Numbered from the stretch's first letter, positions 35,665-43,208 are shown. The stretch: 64,000 bases of DNA from Jiangella sp. DSM 45060 (GCF_900105175.1 NZ_LT629771.1:4039501-4103500), one strand, 5' to 3'. Program-made: numbers and translations. Notes: a model not told the origin generated them from the sequence alone.

Positions 35665-37011
35665 ATGGCTTTCATTGCAGCAGAAACCAACATCGGCGGC
35701 TCCGATGTTCCAGGCATCACCGTCCTGGTGCCGGCAGCCGCCTCGGCGGGTGACCTGCTCATCGTCACGGTCACCCTCCAGGCGGATGAGGTCACGAGCG
35801 TCACCTCTGGTTTGACCCTGGTTACCGAGTCATCTGGCACTACTCAATCCGCCGGTCGCATCGAGGTCTACAAGGGCACGGTCACATCCGGCGGCGCGCT
35901 GGACCCCGGTGACACTATCCTGCTCACCATTCCGTCTAGCTCCCCGTGGGCCGTTTCCTGCGAGGCGTACGACGACGATGACGTGCTGGATTTCGCGGTC
36001 AGCTACCCCGCGTCAGGCAGCGTCTCGACGGTGACCTCGCCGGGTGCAACGGCAACTCAGCCGTGCATCGCCAAGCACATGTACGGCGTCATCTCCGCTG
36101 CCTCTGTCACCGGTTCGCCGATCACCTGGACGGCGCACGCCAGCACGACCAAACGCGTAGACGTGTGCTGCACTAACGCTGTGGCCGGGGGTACCCGCCA
36201 GGGCCTCCACATGACCGCAGACGAGACAGTCTCCGGTGCGGGTGCTGTATCCGGTCGGCTCGCCACGCCGTCGTCCAACGTTCAGGGTCAGTCCATCACC
36301 CTTCTCATCGGCACAGCCGTGGCCCAGCCCACGGCCAACGCCGGCCCGGATCAGTCCGTCGCCGCGAGCGCTGTCGTCAACCTTGACGGCTCCGCCTCAG
36401 GCGGAGCGGGCGCACCGTTCACCTACCAGTGGACGCAGACCTCGGGCACCGCTGTCACGCTGAACGACGACACGGCCGAAAACCCGACCTTCACCGCTCC
36501 GGCCGCCAGCTCCGTGCTGGTCTTCAGTCTGGTGGTCGAGGACGTCAGCAGCGTTCCGTCCCCGGCGGACACGGTCACCATCACGGTGACCGGCGCTGAG
36601 GACATCGCGGTTCCCGTTGCTGACGTGGATGTCGCTGGCTGGACCTTTGTCGGCGCCGCCACTGCGTGGCAGGCGCTGTCCGATGGGACGGACGCCACCT
36701 ACATCGTCAGCCCCGAGAACCCGACCGACGAGGACTGCCGTGTTGACCTGTCCGAGCTGACCGACCCCGATTCCGGGGATACCGTCCTGATCCGCGTGCG
36801 TGCCAGGCGGCAGGATGCCGCCAGCGCGACCGTGGGCGTTCAGATCGTTGAAGGTGCCAGCACGGTTCGAGCGACACTCACGGCTCAGGCCATCGCTTCC
36901 GGGGACACCTTCACGGAGTTCACGTATCAGTTCAGCCCTGCTGAGATCACGGGCGTTGTTGACTGGGCCGACTGTGCCGCCGTCCCGATCGTTACGGCGG
37001 TGGCGGCATGA
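35665..37011 (+). CDS. PKD/Ig-domain phage structural-type protein
   Basis: This is a 448-residue protein. Residues about 1-200 form a beta-rich domain (VPGITVLVPAAASAGDLLIV) of the kind seen in actinophage minor tail or decoration proteins. A PKD/REJ-like domain follows at about 218-312 (TANAGPDQSVAASAVVNLDG, FTYQWTQTSG, PTFTAPAASS), then a beta-sandwich C-terminus. There is no signal peptide, so export as a host protein is unlikely. It starts 13 bases after the previous gene (AAGGA site) and overlaps the 37-residue ORF. Confidence 0.72.
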   Translation: MAFIAAETNIGGSDVPGITVLVPAAASAGDLLIVTVTLQADEVTSVTSGLTLVTESSGTTQSAGRIEVYKGTVTSGGALDPGDTILLTIPSSSPWAVSCEAYDDDDVLDFAVSYPASGSVSTVTSPGATATQPCIAKHMYGVISAASVTGSPITWTAHASTTKRVDVCCTNAVAGGTRQGLHMTADETVSGAGAVSGRLATPSSNVQGQSITLLIGTAVAQPTANAGPDQSVAASAVVNLDGSASGGAGAPFTYQWTQTSGTAVTLNDDTAENPTFTAPAASSVLVFSLVVEDVSSVPSPADTVTITVTGAEDIAVPVADVDVAGWTFVGAATAWQALSDGTDATYIVSPENPTDEDCRVDLSELTDPDSGDTVLIRVRARRQDAASATVGVQIVEGASTVRATLTAQAIASGDTFTEFTYQFSPAEITGVVDWADCAAVPIVTAVAA

Positions 37012-37121
37012 GCGCGCCGCAGGTCGACATCTCGCAGATCACGGTGGAGCGTGCCGCGCCATACGTGGACATCTCTCAGGTCATCGTGGAGCGCGTCCCG
37101 GCCGATGAGGACGAGTCGTGA
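37008..37121 (+). CDS. 37-residue peptide with internal duplication
   Basis: ATG overlaps the previous stop (ATGA) and its stop overlaps the next GTG (GTGA). It contains two copies of the pattern VDISQxxVERxxx (residues 6-18 and 20-32). It is too short for a fold by itself; a structural joint or tail-tip peptide is possible. Coupling on both sides supports translation. Confidence 0.55.
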   Translation: MSAPQVDISQITVERAAPYVDISQVIVERVPADEDES

Positions 37122-37342
37122 ACCTCATCCAGTACTGCGAGACGCATCGTTCCCCGCACTGCAAGCCGGCCAAGTGCCCCGACGTCCGGCTCTACCACTG
37201 GCACCCGGCCACTCAGCACGAGGTGACGTGTCAGGGACCGCACTGCGGGAAGACCTTCACTGCCTCCCGCTCGACAGCCAAGTACCACGCCGATAGCTGC
37301 CGTCAGGCAGCCAACCGAGCCAAGCCGCGGTTGTCACGCTAA
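37118..37342 (+). CDS. 74-residue Cys/His zinc-finger-like protein
   Basis: The GTG start is coupled to the preceding peptide. Cysteines and histidines are spaced YCETHRSPHCKPAKC, then CQGPHCGKTF, then KYHADSCRQAAN; the second half looks like a C2H2/C2HC-type finger. Basic C-terminus. A DNA-binding or packaging accessory role is possible. A hairpin follows at 37355. Confidence 0.62.
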   Translation: MNLIQYCETHRSPHCKPAKCPDVRLYHWHPATQHEVTCQGPHCGKTFTASRSTAKYHADSCRQAANRAKPRLSR

Positions 37343-37354
37343 GCCCCCTGAAAT

Positions 37355-37387
37355 AGGGCGCCGGGTACTCGCGTACCCGGCTGCCCT
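37355..37387 (+). terminator. Strong hairpin after the appendage gene group
   Basis: GCCGGGTAC (37360-37368) and GTACCCGGC (37373-37381) are perfect with a 4-base loop, extended by AGGGC/GCCCT. No U-run follows, so termination may be inefficient. Confidence 0.6.
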
Positions 37388-37475
37388 GCCAGGCGTTTCT
37401 GGCCCCACGGAGCGCCGGAAACAGGGGGTCTGCCCCCGCCTTAGCGTGACGCCTGGACCTCCAGGGGGACCACTC

Positions 37476-37766
37476 ATGAACCGCCAACTCGTGATGCCGC
37501 CGAGAGCCATCGCGGCGTACGCCCACTACCTCAACGTCCCCGTCCGGGACGACGGGGTTGTCGTGGTCTGCGCCGAGCTGTGCCGGCCGATCTCATGCCG
37601 GCACGACCGGCTCACTGTCACACCGAAAGCCCAGGAGGAGAACCGTGCCCGAGTACCGATGGAGCCCACTGACACTGGGACGCCTGACCGAGTGCCCAGT
37701 GTGCGGACCCCCGGACGATGGAGACGAGCGCTCGACTGGCTGGCGGTGGCGCTGGGGCTCGGCTGA
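37476..37766 (+). CDS. 96-residue protein overlapping the next gene
   Basis: ATG 37476 follows CCAGGGGGA. The first 60 residues (MNRQLVMPPRAIAAYAHYLN, VVVVCAELCRPISCRHDR) look like genuine coding sequence with four clustered Cys/His. The last 40 codons share DNA with the gene at 37645 in a different frame. Function unknown. Confidence 0.5.
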   Translation: MNRQLVMPPRAIAAYAHYLNVPVRDDGVVVVCAELCRPISCRHDRLTVTPKAQEENRARVPMEPTDTGTPDRVPSVRTPGRWRRALDWLAVALGLG

Positions 37767-38034
37767 CCCGAGTACTGCTGAGCGGGTCTGTGCATGGCAC
37801 CTCGACCTGAGCGATTGGGCCGGCCAGTTGGGCCGGCTCCGCTGGCCCACACGGCTCGTGGTGCAGGGGCGTCGCAGGGTCGAGGGCAGTCGCAACTTCG
37901 TGTCGTTCACGTGGCACCCGGACGACTGGGAGGGCTCCAGCGGGAGCCCCACCCATGACGAAGCGGTCAGGGTCGAGGAAGTCAGCACCCTGGTCTACCC
38001 CATCGATGAAGAGGCCGACCTAGTCGCGGCGTAG
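37645..38034 (+). CDS. 129-residue Cys/Trp-containing protein
   Basis: GTG 37645 follows AGGAGAACC. It contains CPVCG near residue 16 and a Trp-rich middle (HLDLSDWAGQLGRLRWPTRL), ending in an acidic tail. It overlaps 122 bases of the preceding gene in another frame. No family is recognised. Confidence 0.58.
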   Translation: MPEYRWSPLTLGRLTECPVCGPPDDGDERSTGWRWRWGSADPSTAERVCAWHLDLSDWAGQLGRLRWPTRLVVQGRRRVEGSRNFVSFTWHPDDWEGSSGSPTHDEAVRVEEVSTLVYPIDEEADLVAA

Positions 38035-38277
38035 CTCGCGGCGCACGTCCTCGGCACGAACCCACGCCAACACCTCCTGTCGAGGCCAGGACGGCGACGT
38101 GCCGGGGACCTCGAAGCTGACCATGACGTGGGTAGTCGTCCATCGTCTCGCGGTGGCGGCCTTGAACAACTCCCCGATCTCGGCGTCGACCAGCCGCACG
38201 AAGCACGGGATCGCGTCCTGGTTCCGCGCCGGGATACCCTGCGGTGGGTGCTCTTCGTTCGCGTACCGCCCTGCCAT
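38020..38277 (-). CDS. 85-residue small protein with a truncated paralog outside attR
   Basis: The core FVRLVDAEIGELF then TTTHVMVSFEVPG then EVLAWVRAEDVRREL is matched by the fragment at 40289-40490 (FVRLVDSELGERY, TRTHVMVSF, MLAWVRA). The ATG at 38277 lies 21 bases from the palindrome GTTCGACT..AGTCGAAC (38299-38316), a likely operator. It is convergent with the gene ending at 38034 (15-base overlap). Function unknown; conservation across two elements suggests a maintenance or control role. Confidence 0.68.
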   Translation of the reverse strand: MAGRYANEEHPPQGIPARNQDAIPCFVRLVDAEIGELFKAATARRWTTTHVMVSFEVPGTSPSWPRQEVLAWVRAEDVRRELRRD

Positions 38278-38298
38278 AAAAGCCAGAATAGAACTAGT

Positions 38299-38316
38299 GT
38301 TCGACTCTAGTCGAAC
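38299..38316. promoter_or_regulatory. Candidate operator palindrome GTTCGACTCTAGTCGAAC
   Basis: Eight-base arms surround a CT centre. It lies just upstream of the minus-strand gene at 38277 and inside the last codons of the lipoprotein gene, so it could control the downstream gene alone. Confidence 0.5.
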
Positions 38317-38645
38317 GCTCCGACACTCTCGTCCGGGCACATGGCACTACCGGCCGCCGTGACGATGGATGCGTCCGCCTGGGCGCCCTGGCGGGCCGTC
38401 TCGGACATGAACCCATCCGCCGACCCGCCCTTGCTGAACCACGTGCATACCTCGATGCCTGCATCGATGAGCATCGCCTCGACGTCCGCATGTTCGCCCT
38501 GCAGTGCCATCGACCAGATGGGGTCCAGGAGCGAAAGTGCGTTCAGGTAATCGGCCTGCTGGTCAACTGTCGGCCGGTACTCGTCGGATGAGCATCCCGA
38601 CAGTGCCAAGGCGACGCCAACCCCCATGATCCACAGTGCCCTCAT
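38307..38645 (-). CDS. DUF732-like lipoprotein
   Basis: This is 112 residues with a lipoprotein signal: a short hydrophobic helix, then LALSGC with the lipidated cysteine at 18. The mature part (YLNALSLLDPIWSMAL, GIEVCTWFSKG, AAGSAMCPDE) has the two-cysteine helical layout of DUF732 proteins common in actinobacteria. Surface lipoproteins carried by prophages often block infection by related phages; here that is only a possibility. Confidence 0.72.
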   Translation of the reverse strand: MRALWIMGVGVALALSGCSSDEYRPTVDQQADYLNALSLLDPIWSMALQGEHADVEAMLIDAGIEVCTWFSKGGSADGFMSETARQGAQADASIVTAAGSAMCPDESVGAFD

Positions 38646-38709
38646 GATGCCCCCCAGCTCATGACGATGACCTGCACGCTACTCCGCAGGTCGGACACAT
38701 CAGAGACGC

Positions 38710-38752
38710 AGAACGCCCCTTCCCGGTTGACGCTGGGAAGGGGCGTTCTTTG
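38710..38752. terminator. Perfect 15-bp-stem terminator
   Basis: AGAACGCCCCTTCCC (38710-38724) pairs with GGGAAGGGGCGTTCT (38735-38749), loop of 10, then TTT on the plus strand. It lies just past the serine recombinase stop and can end that leftward transcript. Confidence 0.82.
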
Positions 38753-38760
38753 CGTGTGGG

Positions 38761-39453
38761 CTAGGCAGTTGCGCGCTCGTAGATGGTGCGCACGGTCATG
38801 GCCGACCACCGCTTGGCCCGCCGGGGCTTGCGCCCCTCCTGGTCCAGAGTGGCTGCGATGGTGCGGTACGAGGTGCCGGCCTGGCGTAGCTCGACGATCC
38901 GGGCCTTGGTCACCTGCTCGACCGGGTCGGGCACCTCGTCTCGATCCCGGCCCTTGCCGTGGCCCTTGTACCCGAACGCGTAGCTGCCGGTCGCCTTCTT
39001 GCCAGCGGCGGCCTTCGCCGCCCGGCCGTCCTTGAGCCGCTTGACCACCATCAAGCGGTCAAGCTCGGCGAACACCCCGACCATCAGGCGCATGGCCGTG
39101 CGCATCGGGTCGGACGGGTCGTCCTGCATGACCTCGCCCTGGTCAGCCGTGAACACCCGGTAGCCCCGGCACCACACGGCGGCCAGGATCGCCTCCTGAG
39201 TGGTCACGGCACGGGCCAGGCGGCCCAGGTTGGCCACGATGAGGCCGTCAGCGCGTTCGAGGTCTTGGAGGGCGGCGGACAGTCCAGGGCGGTCCACGGC
39301 ATCGGTGGCCCCAGAGATGGCGTCCTGGTGCCAGGAGATCACCTTGTGGCCGTTGGCCTTGGCCCAGCCCTTGATGTCCGCACGCTGAGCGTCCGGGCCG
39401 TAGGCGTCAAGCTGCCCGTTGCTACTCACCCGGAGGCAGGCCACGAGCTTCAT
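38761..39453 (-). CDS. Serine recombinase (resolvase/invertase family)
   Basis: This is 230 residues. The N-terminal catalytic domain starts MKLVACLRVSSNGQ with nucleophile S10. GLIVANLGRLARAVTTQEA supplies the arginine motif, and the long E helix FAELDRLMVVKRLKDGR follows. The C-terminal HTH (IVELRQAGTSYRTIAATLDQ then RWSAMTVRTIYERA) is of the Hin/resolvase type. ATG 39453 is coupled to the zinc-ribbon gene by a 4-base overlap. Small size argues for a resolvase or invertase rather than a large integrase; its site is not identified. Confidence 0.92.
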   Translation of the reverse strand: MKLVACLRVSSNGQLDAYGPDAQRADIKGWAKANGHKVISWHQDAISGATDAVDRPGLSAALQDLERADGLIVANLGRLARAVTTQEAILAAVWCRGYRVFTADQGEVMQDDPSDPMRTAMRLMVGVFAELDRLMVVKRLKDGRAAKAAAGKKATGSYAFGYKGHGKGRDRDEVPDPVEQVTKARIVELRQAGTSYRTIAATLDQEGRKPRRAKRWSAMTVRTIYERATA

Positions 39454-39641
39454 CGCTGAACGTCCTTCGGGTGTGGGCTCATGTACCGGACCCGGCCACC
39501 GCACTTAGGGCAAGTGTCCGTGTGGCTGCCGCGAGAAACCGAGCCGCCGGGGCATGTGCAGATGTGCTCTGCGTAGCTAGGACGGTCGTAACCGTCCCAG
39601 ATAGGGTCATCGTCAAGCCACCGGAACAGTCTTCTGAGCAT
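39450..39641 (-). CDS. Zinc-ribbon protein of 63 residues
   Basis: GGGAGG precedes ATG 39641. Cysteines occur in HICTCPGG and DTCPKCGGRVRYM, a zinc-ribbon arrangement, after an amphipathic N-terminus (MLRRLFRWLDDDPIW). It is translationally coupled to the serine recombinase, so it may be a recombination accessory factor. It is the last gene before attR. Confidence 0.68.
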   Translation of the reverse strand: MLRRLFRWLDDDPIWDGYDRPSYAEHICTCPGGSVSRGSHTDTCPKCGGRVRYMSPHPKDVQR

Positions 39642-39746
39642 GTCGCCTCCCTCAGATCCGAAGATCGACGACACAGCTCCTAACTGTTGTTCTCTCGCTC
39701 CCCCGATTCCTGCGTTTCCGCAGGTAAGCATGCCATTCGGGCAATG

Positions 39747-39797
39747 CTGACTGTTAATCAGAGGGTTCCTGGTTCGAGTCCAGGTGCGGGAGCCAAG
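39747..39797. repeat. attR, 51-bp direct repeat
   Basis: It is identical to 21075-21125. It carries the 3' half of tRNA-Asn without a 5' half, so it is not a working tRNA gene. Similar, not identical, sequence follows both copies (CTGACCAG.GCAAA.GCCCGAA). Confidence 0.95.
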
Positions 39798-39918
39798 GAC
39801 ATCTGACCAGTGCAAACGCCCGAAAGGGCGGAGGGCTCCTGACGCACGAAGGGGACCGGCTCTCGCCAGTCCCCGTTCGCTCCCTGGCGGCCCGGTGGTG
39901 AGCCGGCCCGGCCCAAGG

Positions 39919-40053
39919 TCACATCCGAATCAAGAACGCCACCGCGAACAACGGCCAGAGATCCCGAAGGATCTGACCCATGATCTTGGTGTGACGGCGG
40001 AACCTCTCCAAGCGCTCCAGCGTCGTACGTCCTCGCCTGCTGTAGTGGCTCAC
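39919..40053 (-). CDS. Short membrane-type ORF of 44 residues outside attR
   Basis: GTG 40053 follows AGGAGGAATCC, a strong ribosome site. The N-terminal half is very basic (SRRGRTTLERLERFRRH) and the C-terminal half hydrophobic (ILRDLWPLFAVAFLIRM). It may be a leftover of an earlier element. Otherwise 39798-40288 shows no gene. Confidence 0.5.
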   Translation of the reverse strand: MSHYSRRGRTTLERLERFRRHTKIMGQILRDLWPLFAVAFLIRM

Positions 40054-40246
40054 TAAGGATTCCTCCTGAGTGCTGAGGGCACCGAGTGGACCGCGTCAAC
40101 AGTCCGCCCGGTAGCCCATCTCTGGACTACTTCGGGCGGATTCCCGATGTAGTTAGCTGATCAGCATGACACTGAGCCATGTTCCCCGTCAACGGGTAGG
40201 CTTGGTCATGGCTGGGTTAGGTGCGTCAACACCAGTGATCCCAGCT

Positions 40247-40286
40247 AAGCCCTGGTGCGTGCTGTAGTGGCTCCGCGCCAGGGCTT
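40247..40286. terminator. Hairpin AAGCCCTGG/CCAGGGCTT
   Basis: The nine-base arms are perfect with a 22-base loop that contains a further GCG/CGC pairing, followed by CTTC. It lies immediately downstream of the truncated paralog (minus strand) and may be its terminator. Confidence 0.55.
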
Positions 40287-40288
40287 CT

Positions 40289-40490
40289 TCATGACCGCCT
40301 ACCTTCCAGGTCGCGGGGCGACTCGCCAGACGTCCTAGCTCGGACCCACGCGAGCATGACTGAGTTGGGGAACGCCTGGTCAGCATGATCGACGAAGGAC
40401 ACCATCACGTGAGTGCGCGTCCAACTCCAAGCCTCACCCGGCAGGTATCGCTCCCCAAGTTCGGAGTCCACCAAGCGCACGAAGATCGGC
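40289..40490 (-). pseudogene. 5'-truncated paralog of the element gene at 38020
   Basis: In the minus frame it reads IFVRLVDSELGERYLPGEAW, TRTHVMVSF, NSVMLAWVRA, clearly homologous to the protein at 38020-38277. Its 5' end stops where the perfect terminator hairpin of the neighbouring chromosomal gene begins (40491), so the N-terminal codons are lost. This marks a remnant of an older element at the same tRNA site. Confidence 0.7.
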
Positions 40491-40524
40491 CGTGACCGCC
40501 ATCGCCGCAGCGATGGCGGTCACG
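40491..40524 (-). terminator. Perfect 15-bp hairpin, terminator of the glycosidase gene
   Basis: CGTGACCGCCATCGC (40491-40505) and GCGATGGCGGTCACG (40510-40524) with a 4-base loop, 15 bases beyond the stop of the minus-strand gene at 40539. Confidence 0.82.
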
Positions 40525-40538
40525 TGGGTTGACCTGAG

Positions 40539-42509
40539 TCAGCGAAGCCAGAACGAGTAGAGGTCGGCGCCGGTGATCTCGAACCGGATCCGCACCTCCT
40601 GACCTTGCAGGGCCGACAGGTCGCGCTTGCCCGACCACGCCAGCACGCCGTCCAGGGTGTCCTTGCGCACGCGCACCGAGTCGGCCAGCGAGTAGCCCGG
40701 GATGACCGCGGCGTTCTCGTCCAGCAGTTCGGCCCGCACGCCGCCCTGACGGGCCGACGGCGCCACGTTCACGTGCAGCGACGACCCGTCGACCGTCACC
40801 GGCATGGTCGTCAGGAGCCCCGGCCGGTCGCCGGCGTTGCTCATGGAGACGAACCCGTCACGGCGCCAGGTGGCGATCGACGTGGTGGTGCGGCGGTCGA
40901 AGGTGCCGTGGGTGCCGTCCCAGCCGGTGTAGAAGACCCGGACCGTGGAGTCGTCGATGACGGCCTGCGACGAGGCCATGACCATGCCGTCGTCCCGATC
41001 GCCCGCGGCAGTACGCGGGATGAGCGGGTCGCGCGACGGACGGTTCCAGCCGGAGTCGAGGTCACGGCTCGCGGCCACCTGCACCTCGATCGTGCCGTCG
41101 CCTCCGCTGCCCGGGACGCCGGTGCCGGTGACCTCGTACATGGCCGGAAGACCGATGAAGATCCCCTCGTAGGCGAACGACGGCAGGCTGTACACCTGCA
41201 TGTCCGAGGCGCCGCTCGCCGTGGCCTGAGCCTTGTCGCGGACGTCGGCCTCGAGCGACACCACCGGGTCGGTGAACGTCACGAAGTCGTCGGAGAACGA
41301 GATGAACTGCACCCGGTTCTCGGCGCCCTGCTGGTTGGGCGGCATCGGCTGCTTGGTGATCGCGTAGTAGCGCTGCTCGTAGGGGTCGTAGCCCAGGTTC
41401 TGCACGTCGCCGTTCGGGATCACCGGGTTGGCGGCGTTCGGCGTCCAGTGGATGCCGTCGGGCGAGGTGTAGGCGTGGTAGCCGCGCGGGTTCGGCTTGA
41501 ACGCCAGCATCTTGTACCGGCGGTCGGGATCCGGGTCGGCGGGATCGTAGAGCACGGTGCCCGGCGCGTCCGTGGAGTAGATGTTGTTCGCCGTCGAGCC
41601 CTGGTACTCGTGCAGGCCCAGTTCGGGCTTGGTCCAGCGCACGCCGTCGACGCTCTCGGCGTAGAGCCCGTAGTTGTGGAAGTCGACCAGGCTGAAGGTG
41701 CCGTACCAGGCCTGGAACTTCCGCAGGTCGGGGTTGTAGAGAACGGTGTTGCTGTAGACGTAGTTGTTCGCCTCCCACGGCTTGTCCGCGGTCAGCGTGG
41801 GCGCGCTGCGCCGCGGCGGGTGCACGACGCGCTCCACGTCGGGCGACCTCGTGGCGATCCGGTAGTCGTCGACGAACAGTTCATGAGCGCCCGAGAGCGT
41901 GGGGTCGTAGTCGTCACGAGGGCCGGTGAGGGTGACGTCATCGATCAGGCTCACGCCGGCCGTCGTGGAGCCGCCGTAGAGCATCACCCGCATGCGGGTG
42001 GCGCCCATCGGCGCCTTCGCCGTCACGACCTGCTCGGTCCACTCCGTGAGCGTCCCGGGCCGTGTGTCGGCGGTGCCGACGAGCGCCCCGGCGTCGTCGT
42101 GGAAACGGATCGTCAGCCAGGCGGTCGTGCCGGACAGCGTCCGCATCCAGGCCGAGGCGCGCACGTCCTGCCCGCCGAGAACGTCGACGAACGAGCTCTG
42201 CAGGCAGACGATGCCCCCGGCGGTCGGGTCGGTGAGCTTCGCGCTGCGCTCACCCGAATGCGCGTCCTCGGTGGTCGGCTCCACGGTGGTGCCGCAGGCC
42301 GGTGACGTCAGCGGGAACCACCCGGCGATGGCGCCGTCCGCGGTGACGTCCTCGAAGCCGGGGTTGTCGATGCCGGCTTCGATCGCTGCGACGTGTGCCT
42401 CATCGGCCGGGCCTGCCGCGTCGGTACCGGATGCGGGCTGCACCATGCCTGCCGCGAGCGCGGTCGAAACCGCGATGATCCCCGTTCTTACGGCGAATCG
42501 TCTCATCAT
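40539..42509 (-). CDS. Secreted glycosyl hydrolase-like protein with N-terminal sugar-binding domain
   Basis: This is 656 residues from ATG 42509, with a Sec signal peptide (MMRRFAVRTGIIAVSTALAA, cleavage about residue 30). A CBM-like beta-sandwich follows (GIDNPGFEDV, ERSAKLTDPTAGG, SLIDDVTLTG). Next is a five-bladed-propeller-like domain beginning HELFVDDYRIA and containing RKFQAWYGTFS, SPDGIHWTP and DDGMVMASSQ, as in GH32/43-like proteins whose members start LFVDDYLI. The C-terminus is a beta-sandwich. Substrate is unknown, probably a plant or microbial glycan outside the cell. No strong ribosome site is visible; ATG 42506 is the alternative start. Confidence 0.78.
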   Translation of the reverse strand: MMRRFAVRTGIIAVSTALAAGMVQPASGTDAAGPADEAHVAAIEAGIDNPGFEDVTADGAIAGWFPLTSPACGTTVEPTTEDAHSGERSAKLTDPTAGGIVCLQSSFVDVLGGQDVRASAWMRTLSGTTAWLTIRFHDDAGALVGTADTRPGTLTEWTEQVVTAKAPMGATRMRVMLYGGSTTAGVSLIDDVTLTGPRDDYDPTLSGAHELFVDDYRIATRSPDVERVVHPPRRSAPTLTADKPWEANNYVYSNTVLYNPDLRKFQAWYGTFSLVDFHNYGLYAESVDGVRWTKPELGLHEYQGSTANNIYSTDAPGTVLYDPADPDPDRRYKMLAFKPNPRGYHAYTSPDGIHWTPNAANPVIPNGDVQNLGYDPYEQRYYAITKQPMPPNQQGAENRVQFISFSDDFVTFTDPVVSLEADVRDKAQATASGASDMQVYSLPSFAYEGIFIGLPAMYEVTGTGVPGSGGDGTIEVQVAASRDLDSGWNRPSRDPLIPRTAAGDRDDGMVMASSQAVIDDSTVRVFYTGWDGTHGTFDRRTTTSIATWRRDGFVSMSNAGDRPGLLTTMPVTVDGSSLHVNVAPSARQGGVRAELLDENAAVIPGYSLADSVRVRKDTLDGVLAWSGKRDLSALQGQEVRIRFEITGADLYSFWLR

Positions 42510-42570
42510 GCCGCGCAGTCTGGCAGACCACGGCACCCTTTGAAATCGATGGTTCCAGCTGCTGAAACCC

Positions 42571-43158
42571 CTAGCGGCGCACCGGGTAGCGCAGGTGCAG
42601 GGCCCGGCGGCCCTGCACGACCGCCGGGTCCTCGAGCAGCTGGTGGCCGCCGCCGAGGGTCGAGAAGTACGGGATGCCTTCGCCGAACAGCACCGGCACC
42701 AGGCTCACGCACACCTCGTCGAGCAGGCCGAGAGCCAGGGCCTGCTGCGTGACGTTGGCGCTGGCGATCGTGACGTCCTTGTCGCCGGCGATCTGCTGGG
42801 CCCGCTCGACCGCCGCCGCGACACCGTCGACGAAGGTGGTGGTGGGCCAGCGTTCGGCGGCGTCGGCCGGCGGCTGGTGCGTCACCACGACGACGGGCGA
42901 GCCGGCCGGGTGCTTGTCGCCCCAGCCGTCGGCGATGTCGAACAGCCGTCGGCCGGCGATCAGCGCGCCGACGTTCTCGGTGAGGTCGCGCAGCACCGTC
43001 GCACTCGCGTCGTCGACGGCGAAGCGGACGGTCTCGTTGGGGTTGTCGACGGCGACGTCGCCGGCTTCGTACCACTCGAACAGCTCGCCGATGCCGTCGT
43101 CGGGCTGGGCGATGAAGCCGTCGAGGGACATCGTCATGTGGCTCAGGACCTTGCCCAT
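42571..43158 (-). CDS. Dihydrofolate reductase-fold protein (RibD C-terminal type)
   Basis: This is 195 residues, MGKVLSHMTMSLDGFIAQPD at the start, ENVGALIAGRRLFD in the middle, GDKDVTIASANVTQQALALG and VPVLFGEGIPYF near the end: the RibD_C/YyaP pattern. These proteins bind NADPH; most have no assigned substrate. GAGGAGG before ATG 43158. A second, distant member lies at 45583. It shares strand with the esterase upstream. Confidence 0.88.
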   Translation of the reverse strand: MGKVLSHMTMSLDGFIAQPDDGIGELFEWYEAGDVAVDNPNETVRFAVDDASATVLRDLTENVGALIAGRRLFDIADGWGDKHPAGSPVVVVTHQPPADAAERWPTTTFVDGVAAAVERAQQIAGDKDVTIASANVTQQALALGLLDEVCVSLVPVLFGEGIPYFSTLGGGHQLLEDPAVVQGRRALHLRYPVRR

Positions 43159-43208
43159 GGGGACCTCCTCGGTTTCCAGTCTGTACCGACCGCGTGCGGC
43201 CGGAGAAC

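Larger units (their letters stand above)
21075..39797 (+). mobile_element. 18.7-kb integrative element in tRNA-Asn, phage satellite-like or defective prophage
   Basis: It is bounded by identical 51-bp repeats at 21075-21125 and 39747-39797, the left one inside tRNA-Asn. The content is integrase, small regulatory ORFs, a long non-coding segment, a RecA-like ATPase, a sigma-like factor, small helical proteins, a giant protein, two appendage-like proteins, a lipoprotein and a serine recombinase. Base composition is visibly less GC-rich than the flanks. No terminase, portal, capsid, tape measure, relaxase or FtsK-like gene is recognised, so it is neither a complete prophage nor a typical conjugative element. 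Confidence 0.9.

Noticed and set aside
39747-39797. Second tRNA-Asn gene
   Set aside because: Only the 3' 49 bases of the tRNA are present; acceptor 5' strand and D arm are missing. It is attR.
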